Shown here in pieces: positions 1-5,355 of a stretch of DNA of 5,641 nucleotides. The notes beneath the pieces are model-generated. The model worked only from the letters and a program-made list of their open reading frames with translations, was not told the origin of the DNA and did not search any database. Positions within the stretch are counted from its first letter, which is position 1; the number at the start of each line of letters is the position of its first letter. Source of the stretch: an uncultured Rhodospirillaceae bacterium (lineage in GTDB: Bacteria > Pseudomonadota > Alphaproteobacteria > Rhodospirillales > UBA2165); the NCBI GenBank assembly GCA_913054205.1, contig CAJXJM010000187.1, forward strand, positions 1 through 5,641. Reading direction: 5' to 3'. A program made the position numbers and the translations under genes.

Positions 1-916
1 AGAATTCTGTCCAATGTTCGATGCCGTGCACTTCCAGCCATTTTTGAGAAGATGCCGCGCGTTGATAGCCTTCGAAATTACCACGCGGGTGCAGGGCTTG
101 GCCGCCCCAATTGGCGGTAGACAACATCGGTGTTGTGATCTTGTCCCACATCGGCGAGCGGGCTTTGTGATAGTCATCGTCTAAAGGATGTTCAAAAATC
201 TGATCACCAAAAGCGCAACGCCCGGCAGCGAGTTCATCCTCGCTCATCGTCACATCACCGCAGGCATTCTGGCCCGTGACAACACTTTTAGGTCCATTGT
301 CGCCGAGGCCGTATTGCACGGTTTTGACCTGCATGTCGTACCAATTGTCCCAAAAGGTCGAGAGAATGCCGCCGTGATGGGTCATGTCGCGGTACCAATC
401 CGCCGCGCCTTCCCAGATGCACATGGCGGCGAGATGGGGTGGTTGCAAAGTTGCGACATGCCACTGATTAATGCCGTAATAAGAAATGCCGTTGAGCCCA
501 ACTTTGCCATTAGACCAGGGCTGAACGCCGGCCCACTCAATGCAATCGTAGAAATCTTTGGTTTCTCGCGGCGAGAACGGATCAACGAAGCCCGGTGATG
601 AACCACAGCCACGGGAATCAATACGCAGGCAGATATAGCCATCTGGCACCCATTTTTCCGGATCAACCAGTTCCCAGGCTTGGTAGACATTACTGGAACC
701 CTCAGTGACGTCAGGATGCAATTCCGCCATGCGGTTCCAGGCAGACGGGTAGCCTTCTTGAAATGAAAGGCCCTTGGCGTAGGGGCCATAGGATAAAAGG
801 ACGGGATATTGACCCTTTTGCTCGGGCCGGAAAATATCGGCGCGCAAAACCAGGCCATCATCCATCTCGATCGGAAAGTCCCAATCAATTTTCATATTGT
901 CCCGAATTTCAGACAT
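1..916 (-). CDS. CocE/NonD (peptidase S15-like) hydrolase, N-terminal part
   Basis: This is an alpha/beta-hydrolase of the CocE/NonD (X-Pro dipeptidyl-peptidase, S15) family, whose members cleave esters or amides through a Ser-Asp-His triad; the substrate here is unknown. The frame is open for 305 codons from ATG 916 to the left edge, so the C-terminal part lies outside the window. The N-terminus reads MSEIRDNMKIDWDFPIEMDD. An oxyanion-region motif SRGCGSSPG lies at residues 101-109, and the nucleophile elbow GISYYG at 143-148 puts the catalytic Ser at 145. Where CocE has its GWYD Asp, this protein has NWGGQ (about 269-273); a His candidate lies in VHGIEHW (297 or 301). There is no signal peptide, so it is probably cytoplasmic. 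AAGGGGA about nine bases upstream supports ATG 916; Met8 is the alternative start. It is transcribed divergently from the oxygenase genes, suggesting a shared pathway. Confidence 0.88.
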   Translation of the reverse strand, partial: MSEIRDNMKIDWDFPIEMDDGLVLRADIFRPEQKGQYPVLLSYGPYAKGLSFQEGYPSAWNRMAELHPDVTEGSSNVYQAWELVDPEKWVPDGYICLRIDSRGCGSSPGFVDPFSPRETKDFYDCIEWAGVQPWSNGKVGLNGISYYGINQWHVATLQPPHLAAMCIWEGAADWYRDMTHHGGILSTFWDNWYDMQVKTVQYGLGDNGPKSVVTGQNACGDVTMSEDELAAGRCAFGDQIFEHPLDDDYHKARSPMWDKITTPMLSTANWGGQALHPRGNFEGYQRAASSQKWLEVHGIEHWTEF

Positions 917-1010
917 CCCCCGATTTCCCCTTTGTTCTTGTATGCTGTCTTCTTAGCATTAAAATCATTTCATAAGAAGCGCAGCATAAAATCTACCAGG
1001 AGAAAATCTT
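917..1010. promoter_or_regulatory. Divergent control region between hydrolase and oxygenase genes
   Basis: These 94 bases separate two divergently transcribed genes and must hold both promoters. Visible structure includes the inverted repeat ATGCT (942-946) / AGCAT (955-959), the inverted repeat CTTCTTA (949-955) / TAAGAAG (973-979) with a 17-base spacer, and a near-direct repeat, AGCATTAAAATC (955-966) and AGCATAAAATC (983-993), offset by 28 bases. Such overlapping repeats are typical of regulator binding sites, but no regulator gene is in the window and I cannot name the family. AGGAG at 998-1002, eight bases before ATG 1011, is the ribosome-binding site of the alpha gene. No clear consensus -35/-10 pair stands out on either strand. 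Confidence 0.5.
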
Positions 1011-2244
1011 ATGACTCAATTGGGCTTCCAAAATGACATGATTGATACCGAAAAGGGTGTCATTAGCCGGGAGATTTTTGCCAGTGAAAAAATCTACCAG
1101 GAAGAGCTCGAAAAAGTGTTCACCCGCGCCTGGCTGTTTGTCGGCCACGAAAGCCAAATTCCCAAACCCGGCGATTTTTTTACCTCGAAGATGGGCGCAG
1201 AATCAGTCATTATGTGCCGGGATTTCGAGCAAAAAATTCACGTGTTTCTAAATACCTGCTCTCATCGCGGCATGAAAGTTTGCCTCTATGATGAAGGAAA
1301 TACGCAGACCTTTACCTGCCCGTTTCATGCTTGGAGCTATTCCCCCGATGGCAAGCTCGTCGGTGTGCCGCACGAAAAAGAGCTTTACTCTCATGTCCTC
1401 GATAAATCCAAATGGTCACTGATCGAGGTGGCCAAAATGGAGATTTACAAAGGCTCCATTTGGGCGACGTGGGATAAAGACGCGCCGGATTTTTATGACT
1501 ATCTCGGCGATGCTAAAGCGCATTTGGATTTGGTCTTGGATGGTCTTGATGGCAGCGACGGCGGCACCGAAGTTTTCGGCGGCGTCCATAAATGGGTATC
1601 GCCATGCAACTGGAAAATTCCGGCCGAGAATTTCTGCGGCGATTCCTACCATAACCCGAGCCATATCTCGGTCGATATGATTGGCATTGGCCCGAGCGCC
1701 GCCAAAGGTGAAAAAGGCCGCCGCGACAATGAGCTGGCGGACGCGCAACATCTGTGGATCAGTTTCCCAGGCGGACACGGCCCGCATTGTGCCTTTTGTC
1801 GGCACGATCTTCCCAAACACCTCGTTTCATGGCCGCCAACCTCGGGCGCTTTGTGCGTGGCATCCGAACGGCGCAGAATCCTCTGAAATTTGGCGCTTCT
1901 TCCTAGTCGATAAAGCAGCCCCCAAAGAGGTTAAAGATCTGCTGAGAAAGTATTACATGCGCTATTCAGGCCCGGCGGGTATGACCGAACAAGACGATAT
2001 GGAAAACTGGAACTATGCGACCCAAGGCAGCCGCGGTGTGATTGCCCGGCGCCACCCATTCAACTATCAGCAATCTCAGAATATTTACAACATAAATGAT
2101 CCAGTGCCGGGCATGGTCAGCACCCAGATGACAGAAGAAAACGCCCGTCAATATTACACCTGCTGGTCTTCTTATATGCAGGAAAAAAATTGGTCCGACA
2201 TCATGGCCCACCCGGCGCAACGCAAGTCAGGTACGTCGCGATGA
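1011..2244 (+). pseudogene. Rieske aromatic ring-hydroxylating oxygenase alpha subunit, disrupted
   Basis: This is the large subunit of a two-component-type Rieske non-heme iron oxygenase, which cis-dihydroxylates or monooxygenates aromatic rings with electrons from a ferredoxin/reductase (neither is in the window). Frame one runs 1011-1886 (291 codons); the true C-terminal half continues in the next frame to TGA 2244. Joining them at the TTTT run (1794-1797) gives about 410 residues. The Rieske [2Fe-2S] motif is C83-x-H85 and C103-x2-H106. The mononuclear iron site is D211-x2-H214-x3-H218 plus the Asp in EQDD (about 328-329); the His spacing is one residue shorter than in naphthalene dioxygenase. 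The joined text reads GGHGPHCAFVGTIFPNTSF, whereas BphA1 has about 50 residues between GGHG and the TIFP motif, so about 45 residues of the catalytic domain appear lost. An AGGAG site fixes the start. As read it should be inactive; a sequencing or assembly fault is the main alternative. Confidence 0.85.
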
Positions 2245-2807
2245 TGAGTTCAAATTCAAAATCCGCCCTCAAGCGCGACATTCATTATTTTACCCTGAAA
2301 CAGCAGATCGAAGAGTTTCTGTATGATGAAGCCGAGATGCTCGATCAACGACAGTTCACGGACTGGCTTGATTTATTGTGCGATGATCTGGTTTATTTCA
2401 TGCCGATGCGGCGCAATGTTAAACATGGCGATCATGCCGCGCGGGAGAACACCCGCGAAGGCGAAGACATCAGTTGGTTCGAGGATGATAAATGGACCAT
2501 GTCCAAGCGCGTCGATCAAATCATGACGGAAAAACATTGGGCCGAAGAGCCGCTATCGCGCGTTTGCCATATGGTCAGCAATGTTCAATTGCTCGGCGCA
2601 ACCCCCTCCGTTGAAAAGCCCGAAGAGGTTACGGCGCGGTGCCGCTTTCTGGTCTACCAAAACCGCGCCGAGAAAGAGAGCAATTTTTTTGTCGGCAAAC
2701 GCCTCGATACATTACGGTTTGAAGGCGAAGGCTGGAAACTACGCCGCCGTGAGATCACCCTCGACCAGAACGTCCTCCTGGCAAAGAACCTCTCGGTTTT
2801 CTTTTAG
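2241..2807 (+). CDS. Aromatic ring-hydroxylating oxygenase beta subunit
   Basis: This is the small subunit of the Rieske oxygenase, a cone-shaped (NTF2-like) fold protein that packs under the alpha trimer in alpha3beta3 enzymes and has mainly a structural role. It has 188 residues, the usual length. Family-like features are the N-terminal helix IEEFLYDEAEMLDQRQFTDW (about 23-42) followed by YFMPMRRN, the central SRVCHMVSNVQ (106-116), and the C-terminal strands RCRFLVYQNR and WKLRRREITLDQNVLLAKNL. ATG 2241 overlaps the alpha stop in ATGATGA, so translation is coupled; a second ATG at 2244 could also serve. A longer in-frame start at 2190 lies inside alpha and is unlikely. No strong Shine-Dalgarno is seen. 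The gene is intact although its partner is broken. Its last 75 bases (2733-2807) recur in diverged form at 3939-4013. Confidence 0.93.
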   Translation: MMSSNSKSALKRDIHYFTLKQQIEEFLYDEAEMLDQRQFTDWLDLLCDDLVYFMPMRRNVKHGDHAARENTREGEDISWFEDDKWTMSKRVDQIMTEKHWAEEPLSRVCHMVSNVQLLGATPSVEKPEEVTARCRFLVYQNRAEKESNFFVGKRLDTLRFEGEGWKLRRREITLDQNVLLAKNLSVFF

Positions 2808-2858
2808 GCGGGTATCAGCTCTATCGCTTGCCAAAGCACAGTTCACAGGATCAAGGCG

Positions 2859-3649
2859 TTATTTATCTTTCATGATCGCGACAAGCGGCTTCCAGGCCAC
2901 ATCATACTTTTTATCATCCTTGCAGCTAGGCCCCTGCTTAAAAAGAGTGACCGAAGCGGCGTGGTCCTTATACCTTTCTCTTGTATAATTGGGATGAATT
3001 AAGAAGCCTCGACAGTTCTTTTTTTTCAAGCATTCGTTTTTTGCCTCTGACATCGAAAGCTTTTTTTTGCTCATAATCGGACAATTTGGCAGATACCTCT
3101 TGCCGGTCTCTTTTTTATTCTTTGATTTGTATACGACCGAAAATTTTGTCGATTTTACATCGGGTTTCCAACACACAAATCTAATTTTTATGCTGCAATT
3201 TTCTAGTCTCCATTGTCCCCTTTCGTTATATCTGTAGGTCCTAATCAAACGATGAGACACACAATTTCGTAACCTATCGTGTCTCCAATAACCGATGTAA
3301 TATCCATAACGTGTGAAGCCTGAAGTGGAGCTGTCAGACCAAACAAGGATGTTATTGTTTCTTCTCACTAAAAACCCCCCATCCATATACGATCACCTCT
3401 GCGGGCGGAATATTTTTTAATCACATTTTCCAAACCGAGATTGAATGCTTTATCTTTGACGGAGACCAGGCTGGTGCCAAATTTGCTCCGGCAATAGTCG
3501 TCAGCTTTTTGCCAATCCATCTTTTTGTTCACAAATACAACGCGATTCGTCAAATTGGCTGGGGTTACGGGCTTACGTTCGCGAGATTTTTGCGCCATCA
3601 CTGCCGTGGTGGTGAAACTGAGCAAAATACCGAGTGAGATTGTCCGCAT
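2859..3649 (-). pseudogene. Secreted C-type-lectin-like protein with a second Cys-rich module, frameshifted
   Basis: The protein begins MRTISLGILLSFTTTAVMA, a signal peptide, followed by QKS, so it is probably exported. Residues about 38-162 form a C-type-lectin-like domain: WQKADDYC (C53), IWMGG at 88-92 matching the WIGL motif, C130, then WRLENC (C152) and RFVC (C160). Canonical pairs would be C53-C160 and C130-C152. No EPN or QPD sugar-binding triplet is evident, so ligand and calcium binding are unknown. Residues 190-243 carry four more cysteines (C190, C207, C213, C243) in a PAN/apple-like layout; that assignment is weak. After residue 93 the frame hits TAG (3370-3368); one extra base in the G6 or T5 run (3370-3380) restores about 263 residues. 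I prefer ATG 3649, which gives the cleanest signal peptide; 3676 and 3700 are in-frame alternatives. No strong ribosome site is visible. It is out of place in a catabolic operon. Confidence 0.7.
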
Positions 3650-3797
3650 AGTTATACTGAGCAGCGCGTTCTCCATTAAATTTGAGTCTTCAATAGGCAA
3701 TAAATTGAAACAACAATTTCGATTTTTAAGACTAAATTATATTAGCATAGCGTGCAAATGACTGCCAATTTGTAGTGTTGTCGCAGGTTTTTGAGGA
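3650..3797 (-). promoter_or_regulatory. AT-rich upstream region of the lectin-like gene
   Basis: This stretch lies directly upstream of the lectin-like gene. A perfect -10-like TATAAT reads on the minus strand at 3741-3736, about 87 bases before ATG 3649, but no good -35 hexamer sits 16-18 bases further up. A perfect inverted repeat AAATTG (3702-3707) / CAATTT (3714-3719) with a six-base loop lies between it and the start and could be an operator or an RNA hairpin. No other gene is seen here. Confidence 0.3.
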
Positions 3798-3880
3798 TGG
3801 CGTGGCGAGACAGGTTCGAACCTCCGATACATGAATAACAAATACACGCTTTTCAAGCCGATGCCCTCGGCCACATAGAT
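3798..3880 (-). pseudogene. Degenerate tRNA-Ser(UGA)-like sequence
   Basis: Several tRNA-Ser landmarks occur in the right order on the minus strand: TGGCCGAG as in the D-arm of tRNA-Ser, GGC, then GCTTGAAAAGCGTGT containing a UGA anticodon (complement of 3853-3855), a long class II-like variable region, the T-arm core GGAGGTTCGAA, and CGCCACGCCA with discriminator G and encoded CCA. E. coli serT has the same TGTGGCCGAG...GGCA...CTTGAAAA order. The D-loop is about eight bases short, the 5' half of the anticodon stem does not pair, the T-stem has mismatches, and the 5' acceptor strand (about 3880-3874) does not match the 3' strand TCGCCAC. It is therefore not a working tRNA as read. Such fragments often mark integration sites, which fits the foreign look of this segment. 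Chance resemblance remains possible. Confidence 0.5.
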
Positions 3881-3911
3881 ACTGTCAGGATCGAGTTTTG
3901 GCTGGTAAAGT

Positions 3912-4013
3912 GGTTTCATGAAGGTCGGAAAAGGCTGGTGGAAACTACGCCGCCACGAGATCACTCTCGACCAGAACGTTTTATTAGCAAAAAATCTTTC
4001 GGTATTTTTTTAA
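3912..4013 (+). pseudogene. Orphan, diverged 3' end of an oxygenase beta-subunit gene
   Basis: Bases 3939-4013 encode WKLRRHEITLDQNVLLAKNL then SVFF and TAA, matching residues 165-188 of the intact beta subunit with one change (R to H). At DNA level 14 of 75 positions differ, almost all silent, so this came from a separately evolving beta gene rather than a recent duplication. Upstream the similarity fades: from about 3912 it can be followed only with several short insertions (GGTTT, GAAGG and AAGGCTGG blocks), and TAA at 3906-3908 closes the frame. There is no start of its own and no room for the rest of a beta gene. It lies 12 bases before the GST start, so the GST gene once followed a beta gene directly. 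Confidence 0.85.
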
Positions 4014-4025
4014 AAAGGAATCACC

Positions 4026-4802
4026 ATGCTCGAGCTTTATCACTTTCACGGGGCGACCTGTGGCCTCAAATCGCGTCTTGTCCTGGCCGAGAAAGGCCTC
4101 GAATATGTCGATCACGCGGTCGAGCGTGGATATCTGCGATCTCCTGAATACCGAAAAATAAATCCAAACGCTGTGGTGCCGACGCTGGTCCATGACGGCG
4201 CGTATATATATGAAAGCTCGGTAATCCTAAATTACATCGACGATGCGTTTGACGGGCCAAACCTGAAACCAGGCAACCCGCTTGGCGTTGCTCGAACATG
4301 GTGGTGGATGAAGCGCGCTGATGAATGTCTGCCAATGATCGGCACGCTTACCTATACCGTTTCCATGCGGCCCAAATTATTGGCGCTATCGCCCGAAGAA
4401 CTCGAACAACATATCGAAGGCATTCCGGTTGCCGCGACGCGGGCCCGCCGCCGCCGGATTATCGAAGATGGTTTTCAAAGCGCTGATTTCCCTCAAGCGC
4501 TCGAAGGCCTGCAAAAAATGTTATCCGATATGGAATCTGCACTTAACAAATCAGAATGGCTGGCGGCAGATCAATATACGCTCGCCGATATTTCTATGAC
4601 CCCCTTGGTTGAGCGCCTCCATGAGCTTCAATGCGGCGAGATGTTGGATAACACCCCCGGCGTTGCTGATTGGTGGGACCGCATAAAATCGCGTGCCTCT
4701 TATGAAGAGTGCCTGGGTGCAACGCCAAATCCAGAAACTGAACAACATCGAGCAGGGGGCGAAAAAGCCTGGCCGGATATCAAGAAAATTTTGGCGGCTT
4801 AA
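4026..4802 (+). CDS. Glutathione S-transferase, LigF/beta-etherase-like
   Basis: This is a soluble glutathione S-transferase of 258 residues, longer than most and close to LigF, the beta-etherase of Sphingobium. The N-terminal thioredoxin-like domain (1 to about 75) starts MLELYHFHGATCGLKSRLVL; Thr11, Cys12 or Ser16 could be the active residue. The cis-proline is V51-P52, and E63-S64 in IYESSVI is the glutathione gamma-glutamyl binding pair. The all-helical C-terminal domain includes LSPEELEQHIEGIPV and ADQYTLADISMTPLVERL, echoing the LigF sequences MSDEEFEEHI and YSLADI. AAAAAGGAA at 4012-4020 gives a strong ribosome site five bases before ATG 4026. It directly follows the beta-subunit remnant and was presumably cotranscribed with oxygenase genes, so a role in detoxifying or cleaving an aromatic intermediate is likely. 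Whether it is a true beta-etherase cannot be told from sequence alone. Confidence 0.92.
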   Translation: MLELYHFHGATCGLKSRLVLAEKGLEYVDHAVERGYLRSPEYRKINPNAVVPTLVHDGAYIYESSVILNYIDDAFDGPNLKPGNPLGVARTWWWMKRADECLPMIGTLTYTVSMRPKLLALSPEELEQHIEGIPVAATRARRRRIIEDGFQSADFPQALEGLQKMLSDMESALNKSEWLAADQYTLADISMTPLVERLHELQCGEMLDNTPGVADWWDRIKSRASYEECLGATPNPETEQHRAGGEKAWPDIKKILAA

Positions 4803-4840
4803 AGGATTTCCTTTGAAGAGGCCCCAGCGTTATTTGAGTA

Positions 4841-5320
4841 TTACCCTATAACCCGCTCGCGTCGAACGCTTCGTACGTCCATCTCATAGTCGACAAAATC
4901 CACCGGCGGTCGAGCAAAATGCCAGGTGAGGCCTGCCGGCATTGCGCCGCGTGCAACAATTTCATCACCCAAAAAAGAGTGCACATCGTAGACGGTATAT
5001 AACTGGGTGGCTGTGACATCAGACCACGTGAAATCCAATGCGCTCATACGGCGTTCCATTTCCGCCAGCACCCAGCGTGCTTTTTCGAGCATTGCTTCGG
5101 GCGACTGCTCGCCCAAGCGGACGACATGATCACGGTAATTGCTTTTGCCTTCCGGCATTTCAGCGCTGCCGGAAATCACGCAAGTTTTAGTCTGATGCGG
5201 CGTCGGAATTGTATAGGAAAAAGCATAAAAGCTTGGCGTCTCAGGTTTGTTACGCTCGGGACACACATTTGAGCGGGCGATCGGATTGTTCCCATCGCGC
5301 AATATATCCCAGTCTTCCAA
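4841..5320 (-). CDS. RidA/YjgF-family-like protein lacking the catalytic Arg
   Basis: The C-terminal two thirds resemble the RidA/YjgF/UK114 family, trimeric proteins that include enamine/imine deaminases and 2-aminomuconate deaminase. The pattern is CVISGSAE (about 47-54), EKARWVLAEMERRM (79-92), WSDVTATQLYTVYD (99-112) and PAGLTWHFARPP...YEMDVR (128-150). E. coli RidA has PARSCVEVARLP...IEIEAIA, so the Arg that binds the substrate carboxylate corresponds to Gly130 here. Taken literally the frame opens at TTG 5320, giving 159 residues. A far better start, ATG 5355, with AAAGGAA seven bases upstream (complement of 5363-5369), lies in another frame. One added base just after that ATG would give MTEADNRDYVSTLEDWD and about 171 residues. 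The gene converges on GST, leaving 38 bases with no convincing terminator. Its role is unknown; an aromatic-pathway role is inferred from neighbours. Confidence 0.65.
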   Translation of the reverse strand: MEDWDILRDGNNPIARSNVCPERNKPETPSFYAFSYTIPTPHQTKTCVISGSAEMPEGKSNYRDHVVRLGEQSPEAMLEKARWVLAEMERRMSALDFTWSDVTATQLYTVYDVHSFLGDEIVARGAMPAGLTWHFARPPVDFVDYEMDVRSVRRERVIG

Positions 5321-5355
5321 AGTGCTGACATAGTCGCGGTTATCCGCTTCGTCAT

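Larger units (their letters stand above)
2808..3938. other. Probable foreign AT-rich segment between two copies of the beta 3' end
   Basis: This segment separates the beta gene from a second, diverged copy of its 3' end. It is visibly richer in A and T than the flanking genes and uses a different, Lys/Asn-rich codon and residue mix. It holds a broken lectin-like gene and a tRNA-Ser-like remnant, both on the minus strand, opposite to the operon. The stretch 2808-2858 between the beta stop and the lectin gene contains nothing I recognise. I see no transposase, integrase, terminal inverted repeat or clean target-site duplication. Insertion into an ancestral beta-GST junction, or recombination between two related operons, would both leave this arrangement; a chimeric assembly would too. 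Confidence 0.5.

Noticed and set aside
382..888. Minus-strand frame of 168 codons within the hydrolase
   Set aside because: It is out of frame with the conserved hydrolase motifs (SRGCGSS, GISYYG), which read in another minus-strand frame without stops.
1794..1800. Programmed ribosomal frameshift in alpha
   Set aside because: A +1 shift at this place has no known slippery context in Rieske oxygenases, and the apparent loss of about 45 residues points to a deletion rather than recoding.
1416..1820. Minus-strand frame of 134 codons opposite the alpha gene
   Set aside because: The plus strand there encodes unmistakable oxygenase sequence; the antisense frame has no family features.
2808..3938. 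Insertion sequence or transposon
   Set aside because: There is no transposase, no terminal inverted repeats and no exact short target duplication; the bracketing copies differ at 14 of 75 bases, so they are not a target-site duplication.
3737..3964. Open frame on the minus strand (75 codons)
   Set aside because: It runs across the tRNA-like sequence and the antisense of the beta fragment; the text RRFEPVSPRH is a typical read-through of a tRNA T-arm and 3' end. No ribosome site or family is apparent.
4801..4814. AAAGG / CCTTT inverted repeat after the GST gene as a terminator
   Set aside because: The stem is five A/T-rich pairs with no T run after it, too weak to call.
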